From Pseudorhodoferax sp. Leaf267 (GTDB taxonomy: Bacteria > Pseudomonadota > Gammaproteobacteria > Burkholderiales > Burkholderiaceae_C): a stretch of DNA of 64,000 nt. Position numbers and translations under genes: made by a program. Position 1 is the stretch's first letter. Every line of letters starts with the position of its first letter. Below the pieces are notes generated by a model that was given only the letters and a program-made list of their open reading frames with translations, had not been told where the DNA came from and made no database searches. The stretch covers positions 85,513 through 149,512 of the forward strand of contig NZ_LMMV01000027.1 in the NCBI RefSeq assembly GCF_001422405.1. The letters are read 5' to 3'. This document shows, piece after piece, positions 50,598-61,126 of the stretch.

Positions 50598-51561
50598 CGC
50601 CGGCCCCGGCGCCGCTGCCCGCGCCGATGCGCTCGCGCACCACGTACAGCGGCCGGCGCTTGACCTCGTTGTAGATGCGGCCCACGTACTCGCCCAGGAT
50701 GCCGATGGAGATCAGCTGCACGCCGCCGATGAACAGCACGGCCAGCATCAGCGCCGTCCAGCCTTCCACCCAGGTGTCGGTGAACAGCCGGGCCACGAGC
50801 GCGTACACGATGCCGAGCAGGGCCAGCGCAGCCGCGGCCAGGCCCATGGTGATGGAGACCTGCAGCGGGCGCGTGGAGAACGACAGGATGCCGTCGGTGG
50901 CAAAGCGCACCATCTTGCGCAGCGGGTACTTGCTGACGCCGGCAAAGCGCTGGGCCCGCTTGTAGGGCAGGGCCACCTGCCTGAAGCCGACCCAGGCGAC
51001 CATGCCGCGCACGAAGCGGTCGCGCTCGGGCATGGCGTTCAGGGTGTCCACGACCTGCCGGCTCATGAGGCGGAAGTCGCCCGTGTCCAGCGGGATCGGC
51101 ACGTCGGACAGCCAGTTCAGCACGCGGTAGAAGCTGCGCGCCGCGCCGAGCTTGAACGCCGATTCGCCAGGCCGCTCGGTGCGCGTGCCATAGACCACGT
51201 CGTAACCCTGGCGCCACAGCGCGATCATCTCGGCGGCGACCTCGGGCGGGTCCTGCAGGTCGGCGTCGATCAGCAGCACCGCGTCGCCGACCGCATGCTC
51301 GATGCCGGCCGTGACGGCGAGCTGGTGGCCGAAATTGCGCGCGAAGGCGATCACGCGGATGCGCGCGTCCTCGGCCGCGAAGCCGCGCAGCAGCGCCAGC
51401 GTGCCGTCGCGGCTGCCGTCGTCCACGAACAGCAGCTCGATGCGCAGCGCGGGCTGGCTGGCGCAGAAGGCACGCAGCCGGCGCACGGTTTCGCCGATCA
51501 CCTCCTCTTCGTTGTAGCAGGGGACGACGATGGACAGACTCTGTTCGATGTTGGATGTCAT
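50587..51561 (-). CDS. Polyprenol-phosphate glycosyltransferase (DPM1/GtrB-like)
   Basis: A 324-residue family 2 glycosyltransferase with two C-terminal membrane helices (about 230-255 and 270-295). The catalytic region reads VVPCYNEEE, DDGSRDGT and DADLQDPPE. Such enzymes load a sugar from a nucleotide onto undecaprenyl or dolichyl phosphate at the inner membrane. It heads a five-gene leftward set with a flippase-like protein, FAD oxidase, PQQ dehydrogenase and a GT-C-like protein, so the lipid-linked sugar is probably used by that last enzyme. The ATG at 51561 precedes the conserved start; a longer frame upstream lacks protein character. Confidence 0.87.
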   Translation of the reverse strand: MTSNIEQSLSIVVPCYNEEEVIGETVRRLRAFCASQPALRIELLFVDDGSRDGTLALLRGFAAEDARIRVIAFARNFGHQLAVTAGIEHAVGDAVLLIDADLQDPPEVAAEMIALWRQGYDVVYGTRTERPGESAFKLGAARSFYRVLNWLSDVPIPLDTGDFRLMSRQVVDTLNAMPERDRFVRGMVAWVGFRQVALPYKRAQRFAGVSKYPLRKMVRFATDGILSFSTRPLQVSITMGLAAAALALLGIVYALVARLFTDTWVEGWTALMLAVLFIGGVQLISIGILGEYVGRIYNEVKRRPLYVVRERIGAGSGAGAGDGR

Positions 51562-51726
51562 GTGTCGCAAGCGGGCCGGCCGATGGGCGGCACGGGGCAC
51601 CGCCGAGCGCCGCATTCTCGTGCATGCCATGACGCACAGCCGCACAGACGCAAGAGTTGCGCCCACCCTTCGATGGAGGAAGTGGCCCGCCCCGCGCCGG
51701 GGTGCGCGGCCCGTGCGCTGGCGCCC

Positions 51727-52830
51727 TCAGGCCGCGCCGTCGACCACCACCGGCACGCGCTGCGCCAGGGCGCACATCAGCTCGTAGCCCACGGTGCCGG
51801 CGGCCTGCGCCACCAGGTCGACCGGCAGCACGGCGCCGCTGGCCGCGCGGCCCCACAGCGTGACCTCGCTGCCGATCTGCGCCTGCGGCACGGGCGTGAG
51901 GTCCACGGTGACCATGTCCATGCTCACGCGGCCGACCAGGCGCGTGCGCACGCCGTCCACCAGCACCGGCGTGCCCGTGCCCGCATGGCGCGGGTAGCCG
52001 TCCGCATAGCCGCAGGCGACGACGCCGATGCGCAGCGCCGCGTCGGCCACGAAGCTGGAGCCGTAGCCCACGGTGTCGCCGGGCACCAGGTCCTGCACGC
52101 TGATGAGGCGGGAGGCCAGCGTCATGGCCGGCTCCAGCCCCCAGTGGGCGGCATCGAAGGCCGGGTGGTCGGGCGCGCTGCCGTAGACCGCGATGCCCGG
52201 GCGCACCCAGTCGCCGCGCACGGCGGGCTGGTCGGCATGGCGCAGCGTGGCGGCGCTGTTGGCCACCGAGCGCTCGCCGGGCAGGTCCTGGGCGGCGTGC
52301 TCGAACAAGGCCATCTGCGCGGCCACGCCCTTGGGGCCGTCGGCATCGCTGAAGTGCGTCATGAGCGAGATCTCCTCGACCTGCGGCAACGCATCCAGCC
52401 GCGTCCATGCGGAGCGAAAGCGCTCGGCCGTGAAGCCCAGCCGGTTCATGCCGGAGTTCATCTTCAGGAACACGCGGTGGCCGACCTGCGTCTTGTGGGC
52501 GGCCAGCATGTCGATCTGCGCGTCGCAATGCACGGCATGCCACAGGCCCAGGCGCGAGCACAGCTCCAGATCGCGCGCCTCGAACACGCCTTCGAGCAGC
52601 AGGATGGGGCCGCGCCAGCCCAGCGCGCGCACGCGCTCGGCCTCGGCCAGGTCCAGCAGCGCGAAGCCATCGGCCGCGCGCAGCGCATCGAACACGCGCT
52701 CGATGCCGTGCCCATAGGCATTGGCCTTGACCACGGCCCAGACGCGCGCGTCCTGCGCGAAGCCGCGCACACGGGCCAGGTTGTGGCGCAGGGATTCGTG
52801 GTGGATGGTGGCCTGGATAGGGCGTGGCAT
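51727..52830 (-). CDS. alr: Alanine racemase
   Basis: A 367-residue PLP enzyme. The PLP-binding Lys35 lies in [11 protein letters not shown] and the second catalytic base Tyr256 in VGYGSSF. It interconverts L- and D-alanine for peptidoglycan. The length is normal for Alr/DadX and no dad catabolic genes adjoin it, so I favour the biosynthetic Alr. It is divergent from lplT with a 148-base gap between the two starts. Confidence 0.93.
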   Translation of the reverse strand: MPRPIQATIHHESLRHNLARVRGFAQDARVWAVVKANAYGHGIERVFDALRAADGFALLDLAEAERVRALGWRGPILLLEGVFEARDLELCSRLGLWHAVHCDAQIDMLAAHKTQVGHRVFLKMNSGMNRLGFTAERFRSAWTRLDALPQVEEISLMTHFSDADGPKGVAAQMALFEHAAQDLPGERSVANSAATLRHADQPAVRGDWVRPGIAVYGSAPDHPAFDAAHWGLEPAMTLASRLISVQDLVPGDTVGYGSSFVADAALRIGVVACGYADGYPRHAGTGTPVLVDGVRTRLVGRVSMDMVTVDLTPVPQAQIGSEVTLWGRAASGAVLPVDLVAQAAGTVGYELMCALAQRVPVVVDGAA

Positions 52831-52978
52831 GGCAGAAATTTCGCCTGGAAATGGGGCGTCGTCGCCGGGATTGTTTCGATTAATTCTCGCATTCGGTGCG
52901 TGATATAACCGGCGCGCACAATAAGAGACAAGTCCTTATCACTTTGCATCAGTTCGACTGATTGCTCCACGACATGCA

Positions 52979-54259
52979 ATGAAGCGCGGTTTTTTCACCA
53001 TCATGTCGGCCCAGTTCTTTTCGTCGCTGGCCGACAACGCGATCTTCATTGCCGCGATCGAACTGCTACGCGCGAGCGGCGCGCCGGATTGGCAACGTGC
53101 CGCGCTGGTGCCGATGTTCGCGCTCTTCTATGTGATCCTGGCCCCGTTCGTGGGCGCCTTCGCCGACGCCATGCCCAAGGGCAAGGTGATGTTCTTCAGC
53201 AATGCGATCAAGGTGATCGGCTGCCTGATGATGCTGTTCGGCAGCCACCCGCTGATGGCCTACGCCATCGTGGGCCTGGGCGCGGCGGCCTACTCGCCGG
53301 CCAAGTACGGCATCCTGACCGAGCTGCTGCCGCCCTCGCAGCTGGTCAAGGCCAACGGCTGGATCGAGGGCCTGACCATCGGTTCCATCATCCTGGGCGT
53401 GCTGCTCGGCGGGCAGCTGGTCGGCCACACCATCTCCACCCGCCTGCTCGCGGTCGACCTGCCGTTCCTGGACACCGGCATCGACACGGCCGCCGAGGCC
53501 GCCATCTCGGTGCTGGTCTTCATCTACGCGATCGCCGCCTGGATCAACACGCGCATCCCCGACACCGGCGTGCCGATGCGGCCGATGCCAAAGAACCCGA
53601 TGGAGCTGCTGCCCGACTTCTGGCGCTGCAACTCACGGCTGTGGAACGACCGGCTGGGCCAGATCTCGCTGTCCACGACCACGCTGTTCTGGGGTGTCTC
53701 GGGCAACCTGCGCTACATCGTGCTGGCCTGGGCCGCGGCCGCGCTGGGCTACAGCACGACGCAGGCTTCCTCGCTGGTCGGCGTGGTGGCCATCGGCACG
53801 GCGGTCGGCGCGGTGCTGGCCTCCATGCGCATGAAGCTGGACATGGCCACGCGCGTGATGCCGCTGGGCATCGCGATGGGCGTGCTCGTGATCCTCATGA
53901 ACTTCATCGACAACGTGTGGGTGGCTGCGCCGTTCCTGATCCTGCTGGGCGGGCTGGGCGGCTTCCTGGTGGTGCCCATGAACGCGCTGCTGCAGCACCG
54001 CGGCCACAACCTGATGGGCGCGGGCCGCTCCATCGCGGTGCAGAACTTCAACGAGCAGGCCTGCATCCTGGGCCTGGGCGCGTTCTACAGCCTGTCGACC
54101 GGGCTGGGCCTGTCGGCCTTCGGCGCGATCACGGCCTTCGGCATCGTGGTCGCCGGCTTCATGCTGGTGATCCAGCGCTGGCACGCGCACAACTGCCGCG
54201 TGCACAAGGACGAGGTCGAACACCTGCTCGCCATCGCCCGCAACGACCACACGCATTGA
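52979..54259 (+). CDS. lplT: Lysophospholipid transporter
   Basis: A 426-residue major facilitator protein with 12 hydrophobic segments. The opening MKRGFFTIMSAQFFSSLADNA, PAKYGILTELLPP and the ANGWIEG segment are characteristic of LplT, which flips lysophospholipids inward for re-acylation. In enterobacteria lplT is fused to or next to the acyltransferase aas; here no aas follows. The gene before the divergent gap is alr, a pairing also seen in related Burkholderiales. Confidence 0.9.
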   Translation: MKRGFFTIMSAQFFSSLADNAIFIAAIELLRASGAPDWQRAALVPMFALFYVILAPFVGAFADAMPKGKVMFFSNAIKVIGCLMMLFGSHPLMAYAIVGLGAAAYSPAKYGILTELLPPSQLVKANGWIEGLTIGSIILGVLLGGQLVGHTISTRLLAVDLPFLDTGIDTAAEAAISVLVFIYAIAAWINTRIPDTGVPMRPMPKNPMELLPDFWRCNSRLWNDRLGQISLSTTTLFWGVSGNLRYIVLAWAAAALGYSTTQASSLVGVVAIGTAVGAVLASMRMKLDMATRVMPLGIAMGVLVILMNFIDNVWVAAPFLILLGGLGGFLVVPMNALLQHRGHNLMGAGRSIAVQNFNEQACILGLGAFYSLSTGLGLSAFGAITAFGIVVAGFMLVIQRWHAHNCRVHKDEVEHLLAIARNDHTH

Positions 54260-54270
54260 GAGGCAGCGCC

Positions 54271-54759
54271 ATGGCACAGACCCTGTACGACTTCGAAGCG
54301 CTGGACATCGCCGGCCAGCCCGTGCCCCTCTCGCGCTTCAAGGGCAAGCCGCTGCTGATCGTGAACACCGCCAGCGCCTGCGGCTTCACGCCGCAGTTCG
54401 CGGGGCTGGAGGAGCTGCACAAGGCCTATGGCGGCCAGGGCTTGGTGGTGCTGGGCTTTCCGTGCAACCAGTTCGGCCGGCAGGACCCGGGCAGCAACGA
54501 CGAGATCGGCGCGTTCTGCCAGAAGAACTACGGCGTGAGCTTCCAGATGATGGGCAAGATCGACGTCAACGGCAGCGACGCGCATCCGCTGTACCAGTGG
54601 CTCACGCGCGAGGCGCCGGGCCTGCTCGGCAGCAAGGCGATCAAGTGGAACTTCACCAAGTTCCTGGTCGGCCGCGATGGCCAGGTGCGCAAGCGCTACG
54701 CGCCGACGGACACGCCCAAGAGCCTGGCCAAGGACGTCGAGGCCGCGCTGGCGGCCTGA
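54271..54759 (+). CDS. Glutathione peroxidase (Cys type)
   Basis: A 162-residue thioredoxin-fold peroxidase. The catalytic tetrad is in place: Cys37 in NTASACGFTPQ, Gln71 after FPCNQFGR, Trp126 and Asn127 in KWNFTKF. It reduces organic peroxides using thioredoxin or glutathione. It lies 11 bases after lplT, so both may share a promoter, linking lipid recycling and lipid peroxide repair. It converges on glcF 13 bases away. Confidence 0.93.
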   Translation: MAQTLYDFEALDIAGQPVPLSRFKGKPLLIVNTASACGFTPQFAGLEELHKAYGGQGLVVLGFPCNQFGRQDPGSNDEIGAFCQKNYGVSFQMMGKIDVNGSDAHPLYQWLTREAPGLLGSKAIKWNFTKFLVGRDGQVRKRYAPTDTPKSLAKDVEAALAA

Positions 54760-54772
54760 CCGCGCCCGGCCC

Positions 54773-56011
54773 TCAGGCCAGCGCGGCGTCCAGCACCTCG
54801 ACCCAGTGCCGCACGGGCGTGCTGCACCCGCCCTGCAGGTGCGTGATGCAGCCGATGTTGGCCGACACGATGGTCTCGGGCTGCAAGGCGTTCAGGTGGC
54901 CGAGCTTGCGGTCGCGCAGCTGCAGCGCGATCTCGGGTTGCAGCACCGAGTAGGTGCCGGCCGAGCCGCAGCACAGGTGCGATTCGCTCGCGGCCACGCG
55001 CACGTCGAAACCCAGTTCGCCCATGTGGCGCTCGACCAGGCCGCGCAACTGCTGGCCGTGCTGCAGCGTGCAGGGCGGGTGGAAGGCGACGACTCCGCGT
55101 GGCGCACTGGCGCTCAGGCGGCCGGCCAGGCCCTCGGCGATCTGCGGCAGCAGCTCGGTCAGGTCGCGCGCCAGCGCGCTGATGCGGCGCGCCTTGTCGG
55201 CATAGGCCGGGTCGCCCCGCAGCACATGGCCGTAGTCCTTGACCATCACGCTGCAGCCCGAGGCGTTGACGACGATGGCCTCGACCGAGGCGTCGCCACC
55301 TTGCGCCACATAGGGCCACCAGGCATCGATGTTGGCGCGCACCTGCACCAGCGCACCGTCCTGGTCGTTCAAATGGAACTTGACGGCACCGCAGCAGCCG
55401 CCGGCCGGCACGCGCACGGCCGAGATGCCCACGGCGTCGAGCACGCGCGCGGTGGCGCGGTCGATGTTGGGTGCCATGGAAGGCTGTACGCAGCCCTCGG
55501 GCATGAGCACCTTGCGCGCATGGCGGCGCTGCGGCCACGCGCCCGCATCGTGGCGCTGAGGCACCTTGGCGCGCAGCTTCTCGGGCAGCAGGCCGCGCAC
55601 GGCCTGCCCCACGCGCATGGCCGGTGCGAACGCGGGCGAGGGCAGGCCCTCTTTGAGGGCCCAGCGCACGGCGCGCTCCCTGGGCGGGCGCGGCACCTTG
55701 GCGTCGACCAGCTTGCGGCCGATGTCGACCAGGTGGCCGTAGTCCACGCCCGAGGGGCAGGTGCTCTCGCAGTTGCGGCAGGTCAGGCAGCGGTCCAGGT
55801 GCAGCTGCGTGGCGCGCGTGGGCGTGGCGCCTTCCAGCACCTGCTTCATGAGGTAGATGCGGCCACGTGGGCCGTCCAGCTCGTCGCCCAGCAATTGGTA
55901 GGTCGGGCAGGTGGCGGTGCAAAAGCCGCAGTGCACGCACTTGCGCAGGATGGCTTCGGCCGCGATGCCGTCCGGCGTGCCCTGGTATTCAGGCGAGAGT
56001 TGGGTTTGCAT
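54773..56011 (-). CDS. glcF: Glycolate oxidase iron-sulfur subunit
   Basis: A 412-residue protein with two [4Fe-4S] ferredoxin-type clusters (Cys25, 28, 31, 35 and Cys75, 78, 81, 85) and two CCG-type segments (GGCCG and LCCGSAG) that bind further iron-sulfur or partner sites. With GlcD and GlcE it passes electrons from glycolate to the quinone pool. It is 18 bases downstream of glcE. No glcD lies beside the pair. Confidence 0.92.
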   Translation of the reverse strand: MQTQLSPEYQGTPDGIAAEAILRKCVHCGFCTATCPTYQLLGDELDGPRGRIYLMKQVLEGATPTRATQLHLDRCLTCRNCESTCPSGVDYGHLVDIGRKLVDAKVPRPPRERAVRWALKEGLPSPAFAPAMRVGQAVRGLLPEKLRAKVPQRHDAGAWPQRRHARKVLMPEGCVQPSMAPNIDRATARVLDAVGISAVRVPAGGCCGAVKFHLNDQDGALVQVRANIDAWWPYVAQGGDASVEAIVVNASGCSVMVKDYGHVLRGDPAYADKARRISALARDLTELLPQIAEGLAGRLSASAPRGVVAFHPPCTLQHGQQLRGLVERHMGELGFDVRVAASESHLCCGSAGTYSVLQPEIALQLRDRKLGHLNALQPETIVSANIGCITHLQGGCSTPVRHWVEVLDAALA

Positions 56012-56029
56012 GGCGGTGGCGGTGCGGCG

Positions 56030-57142
56030 TCACAGGTCGGCGACCAGGCGCCCGGGGTTGAAGATGCCGGCCGGATCGAAGGAGGCCTTGAGCGCGGTGT
56101 GGATGCGCGCCAGCGCAGGCGCCAGCGGGTCGAAGCAAGCCGCGCGCGCGCCGCTGCGCTCGCCGGGTGCCGCCAGGAACAGGGTGGCGCTGCCCCCTGC
56201 GGCCTGCGCCGCCTGGCGCACGCGCGCAGCATCGCGCGGCGCCGCGGCCAGCCAGCGCTGCCCGCCATGCCATTCGACCAGCGGCACGCCGGGCAGGTCG
56301 AGCACGGGCGCGGTCTGCGGCACGGACAAGCGCCACAGGTCGCGGGCCTGGCCGATGTCGTCCCAGGGCATGCGCAGCGCGCGGCGCGCGGCCCAGAAGG
56401 CGGCGGCCGCCGCCGGCTCGACGCGCTCACCGCCGAGCTGGCGGCAGGCGGCATCGACCGCGGCCACGGCCCCGCGCAGGCGCAGCGTCAGGCCCTCGCC
56501 CTCGCGCCAGCAGCTCGCGTTCAACGGCAAGGGCTGGCCTCCCCAAAGGTGCAATTGGCGCAGGGCCTGGTCCTGCGGCCAGTCGAAGCGCAGCGTGGCC
56601 TCGGCCGGCGCGACCGGCAGCACCTTGAGGCTGATCTCGGTGATGAGGCCCAGGGTGCCCATGCTGCCGGCCATCAGGCGCGAGACGTCGTAGCCGGCCA
56701 CGTTCTTCATGACCTGGCCGCCGAAGCGCAGCAGCTCGCCGCGGCCGTTGAGCACATGCAGGCCCAGCACGAAGTCGCGCACGGCGCCAGCGTTGGCACG
56801 CGCCGGGCCGGACAGCCCTGCGGCCAGCATGCCGCCACAGGTGGCGCGGCTGCTTTCGGCGGCGCTGCCGGGCAGGTGGTGCGGTGGCTCGAATGGCAGG
56901 CACTGGCCTTGTTCGGCGAGCGCGGCCTCCAGCGCGGCCAGCGGCGTGCCGCAGCGCACCGTGACGACGAGCTCGCTGGGTTCGTAGCTGACGATGCCGG
57001 CCCAGTCGCGCGTGCTGAGCACTTCGCCGTGCAGGGCCTGGCCGTAGCCGTCCTTGCTGCCGCCGCCGACGATGCGCAGCGGCCGGCCATCGCGGGCGGC
57101 GCTGCGCACCCGTTGGGCCATGTCTTCCAAGAGCGTCTCCAT
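56030..57142 (-). CDS. glcE: Glycolate oxidase FAD-binding subunit
   Basis: A 370-residue protein with a PCMH-type FAD-binding domain (VGGGSKDGYG near the N-terminus and the ESSRATCGGMLAAGLSGP block). It is shorter than GlcD, as GlcE normally is. It begins only 84 bases below the T-tract of the amtB terminator and should have its own promoter in that gap. The usual glcD upstream neighbour is replaced by the amtB operon. Confidence 0.92.
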   Translation of the reverse strand: METLLEDMAQRVRSAARDGRPLRIVGGGSKDGYGQALHGEVLSTRDWAGIVSYEPSELVVTVRCGTPLAALEAALAEQGQCLPFEPPHHLPGSAAESSRATCGGMLAAGLSGPARANAGAVRDFVLGLHVLNGRGELLRFGGQVMKNVAGYDVSRLMAGSMGTLGLITEISLKVLPVAPAEATLRFDWPQDQALRQLHLWGGQPLPLNASCWREGEGLTLRLRGAVAAVDAACRQLGGERVEPAAAAAFWAARRALRMPWDDIGQARDLWRLSVPQTAPVLDLPGVPLVEWHGGQRWLAAAPRDAARVRQAAQAAGGSATLFLAAPGERSGARAACFDPLAPALARIHTALKASFDPAGIFNPGRLVADL

Positions 57143-57225
57143 GCGGACGATGGTACGCGCGCACCGCGGCTGCGGCCTTTGAGATTTTTTCAGGCGCGGC
57201 GTGAGCCTGGGTGCTGCGCGCGCAC

Positions 57226-57264
57226 AAAAAAAAGGACCCGCGGAGTACCGTGCTCCGCGGGCCC
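57226..57264 (-). terminator. Intrinsic terminator of the torF-glnK-amtB operon
   Basis: A perfect 9-bp stem, CCCGCGGAG (57237-57245) with CTCCGCGGG (57253-57261), is followed on the minus strand by eight T residues (A8 at 57226-57233 on the given strand). It lies 73 bases past the amtB stop and ends leftward transcription before glcE. Confidence 0.9.
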
Positions 57265-57336
57265 AACCTCTTCAGGAGACCTCGCATTGAACCTTTGGAT
57301 GCGGTGCGGCCGGGCCGCCCGCAGCCTTCACACACA

Positions 57337-58749
57337 TCAGCGGTTGTAGGCAGTCTCGCCGTGCGACGAGATGTCCAGGCCTTCGCGCTCTTCCTCTTCG
57401 GTGACGCGCAAGCCCACCGTCATGTCGGCGATCTTGTAGGCGATGAAGGCAACCACGGCCGACCACACGATGGTGAACAGCACGCTCTTGGTCTGGATCC
57501 AGACCTGGGCGCCCATCGCGAAGGTGTCGGGCGTCAGGCCGCCCGTGCCACCGAGGCTCTGCGATGCGAACACACCGGTCAGGATGGCACCCAGGATGCC
57601 GCCCACGCCGTGCACGCCGAACACGTCGAACGCGTCGTCGGCGCCCAGCATGCGCTTCAAGCCACCCACGCCCCACAGGCAGACCAGGCCGGCCAGGAGG
57701 CCCAGCACGATGGAGCCCATCGGGCCCACGAAGCCAGCGGCCGGCGTGACGGCCACCAAGCCACCCACGGCACCGGACGCAGCGCCCAGCATGGAGGCCT
57801 TGCCCTTGTGCAGGCTCTCACCCAGGATCCAGGACAGCGTGGCGGCAGCGGTGGCCAGCACCGTGTTGACGAAGGCCAGGCCCGCAGCGCCATTGGCCGC
57901 ACCGGCGGAGCCGGCGTTGAAGCCGAACCAGCCCACCCACAGCAGCGAGGCACCGACCATGGTCAGCGTCAGCGAATGCGGCGTGAAGGCTTCGCGGCCG
58001 TAGCCCACGCGCTTGCCCAGCACATAAGCACCCACCAGGCCGGCGACACCGGCGTTGATGTGCACCACGGTGCCACCGGCGAAGTCCAGCGCGCCGTCCT
58101 TGGCCAGCAGGCCGCCGCCCCAGACGATGTGCGCCATCGGCACATAGCTGAACGTAAACCACAGCACGGCGAACACCAGCACGCCGGCGAACTTGATGCG
58201 CTCGGCGAAGGAGCCGACGATCAGCGCCACGGTGATGGCCGCGAACGTGCCCTGGAACGCGATGAACACGTACTCGGGGATGGTCGTCAGCGCGCCGAAG
58301 GTCTCGGTGGTGACGCCCTTCAGGAAGATCTTGTCGAACCCGCCGAAGAAGTTGCCGTCGCCCGAGAACGCCAGGCTGTAGCCGTAGACGGCCCACAGGA
58401 TGCTGATCAGCGAGAAGATCACGAAGACCTGCATCAGAACCGACAACATGTTCTTGGAACGGGCCAGGCCGCCGTAGAACAGCGCCAGGCCGGGCAGCGT
58501 CATGAGGATGACCAGCAGCGTGGAGGTCAGCATCCAGGCGGTGTCGCCGGAATCGACTTTGGGTGCGGCGGCGGCCGGTGCCGCGGGTGCCTCGGCCGGT
58601 GCAGCCGCGGGTGCGGCTGCGGCCGGTGCCTCGACCACCGCCGAAGCGGCTGCGGAGGCGGGCTCGGCAGCGGGCGTCTGGGCCAGCGCCAGCGTGCCGC
58701 CCATCCACATGCCCAGTCCGAGTACGAAGGAAGCCAGTATTTTTTTCAT
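57337..58749 (-). CDS. amtB: Ammonium transporter
   Basis: A 470-residue Amt channel. The twin pore histidines are His230 in GGTVVHINAG and His380 in FGVHGVGG. A signal-like N-terminus (MKKILASFVLGLGMW) is followed by a long Ala/Pro-rich stretch (25-65) before the first Amt helix, an extension common in this order. It conducts ammonium and is shut by GlnK. It is 28 bases after glnK and is followed by a strong terminator. Confidence 0.95.
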   Translation of the reverse strand: MKKILASFVLGLGMWMGGTLALAQTPAAEPASAAASAVVEAPAAAAPAAAPAEAPAAPAAAAPKVDSGDTAWMLTSTLLVILMTLPGLALFYGGLARSKNMLSVLMQVFVIFSLISILWAVYGYSLAFSGDGNFFGGFDKIFLKGVTTETFGALTTIPEYVFIAFQGTFAAITVALIVGSFAERIKFAGVLVFAVLWFTFSYVPMAHIVWGGGLLAKDGALDFAGGTVVHINAGVAGLVGAYVLGKRVGYGREAFTPHSLTLTMVGASLLWVGWFGFNAGSAGAANGAAGLAFVNTVLATAAATLSWILGESLHKGKASMLGAASGAVGGLVAVTPAAGFVGPMGSIVLGLLAGLVCLWGVGGLKRMLGADDAFDVFGVHGVGGILGAILTGVFASQSLGGTGGLTPDTFAMGAQVWIQTKSVLFTIVWSAVVAFIAYKIADMTVGLRVTEEEEREGLDISSHGETAYNR

Positions 58750-58777
58750 TCCCGTGTCTTTCTTTGAGGCGGGCGCT

Positions 58778-59876
<1,099 letters not shown>

Positions 59877-59916
59877 GGGTCTCTCCGGATGTAAAAAATG
59901 TGTGGCGGAGGCGTAA

Positions 59917-59932
59917 AGCACGGAGCGTGCCA
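59917..59932 (-). promoter_or_regulatory. Sigma-54 promoter of torF-glnK-amtB
   Basis: On the minus strand the site reads TGGCACGCTCCGTGCT, differing from the -24/-12 consensus (TGGCACR-N4-TTGCW) at one base only, with the required 10 bases between GG and GC. It sits about 40 bases upstream of the torF ATG. This fits nitrogen-limited control of the operon. Confidence 0.85.
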
Positions 59933-60004
59933 TTCGCTTGGGACGGCCATATTGCTGGCCGGCTGGTCATGGGAAGAGATGTAACAAGCATGTCGACACG
60001 CCGG

Positions 60005-60021
60005 CGCACCGGGCCGGTGCG
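60005..60021. promoter_or_regulatory. NtrC-like enhancer site
   Basis: The palindrome CGCACC-GGGCC-GGTGCG matches the NtrC consensus TGCACC-N5-GGTGCA at five of six bases in each half. It lies about 75 bases upstream of the sigma-54 promoter. A further GCACC half-site is near 60055. Such sites are expected for NtrC activation of glnK-amtB. Confidence 0.6.
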
Positions 60022-60081
60022 TGGGTGGGCCGCGCAGGCGATGGGCGTGCACACCGCACCGAAATGGGGAAAGAACGATCG

Positions 60082-61053
60082 ATGAGCCTGTCTTTGGTGC
60101 AAAGCCGCGTGTTGTTGGGGCTGGAAGCCGCCGCGGTCACCGTCGAGGTGCATCTGGCCAACGGCCTGCCCAGCTTCACGCTGGTGGGCCTGGCACACGT
60201 GGAGGTCAAGGAGGCGCGCGAGCGCGTGCGCTCCGCCATCCAGAACGCGGGCCTGGCCTTTCCACACAACAAGAAGATCACGGTGAACCTGGCGCCAGCC
60301 GACCTGCCCAAGGACTCGGGGCGCTTCGACCTGCCGATCGCGCTGGGCATCCTGGCGGCCAGCGGGCAGATCGACGGCACGCGGCTGGCCGGGCACGAGT
60401 TCGCCGGCGAGCTGTCGCTGTCGGGCGAACTGCGGCCCGTGCGCGGCGCGCTGGCCATGAGCCTGGCCTTGCACGCGCAGGGGGTGGCCGTGCGCCTGGT
60501 GCTGCCCCCGGGCAATGCCGAGGAAGCGGCGCTGGTGCCCAGCGCCCAGGTATACAGGGCCCGGCACCTGCTGGACGTGGTCGCGGCCATGCAGCCGCTG
60601 GCCGACGGCGAGCCCGCTGCAGCGCCCGGTGACGGCTGGACCGCGCTGGCGCCGACGCCCTTGCCCCCGCCCGCCGCCTACGCCGACCTGGCCGACGTCA
60701 AGGGCCAGGTGGCGGCCAAGCGCGCGCTGGAGATTGCCGCAGCCGGCGGCCACAGCGTGCTGCTGGTTGGTGCACCGGGCTCGGGCAAGTCCATGTTGGC
60801 GCAGCGGTTCGCGGGCCTGCTGCCGCCCATGACCACGGACGAGGCACTGCAAAGCGCTGCCGTTGCCAGCCTGGGCGGGCGCTTCACGATGGCGCAGTGG
60901 GCGATCCGCCCGACCTGCAGCCCGCACCACACGGCCAGCGCGCCGGCCCTGGTGGGCGGCGGCTCGCCGCCGCGCCCGGGCGAGATCTCACTGGCGCACC
61001 ATGGCGTGCTGTTCCTCGTTATGTCGAACGCACACGCAGCACTAGCCGCTTGA
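60082..61053 (+). pseudogene. comM: Truncated comM/yifB, magnesium-chelatase-type ATPase, interrupted at Walker B
   Basis: The first 312 residues of ComM (YifB), a hexameric helicase that promotes branch migration in natural transformation. The Lon-like N-terminal domain and Walker A (GAPGSGKS, 230-237) are intact. The conserved block PRPGEISLAHHGVLFL is followed in intact homologues by the Walker B acidic pair, but here the match ends at about 61018 and foreign sequence adds 11 codons to a TGA at 61051. About 190 C-terminal residues are missing from this side and should lie beyond the element outside the window. The protein cannot be functional. The start at 60082 is the family's usual MSLSLVQSR. 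Confidence 0.92.
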
Positions 61054-61126
61054 TCCGACTACGGGCGCGTGCTGTCGCTCTGCTTCCGGTATTGAACTGA
61101 ATAAAAAAATAGTGGGGCAACCGAAG

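Noticed and set aside
52871-52909. TTGTTT and TATAAC as the lplT promoter
   Set aside because: The spacing is 27 bases, far outside the sigma-70 range.
54677-57349. An 890-codon plus-strand frame over glcF and glcE
   Set aside because: glcF and glcE on the minus strand have iron-sulfur and FAD motifs; the plus-strand frame has none.
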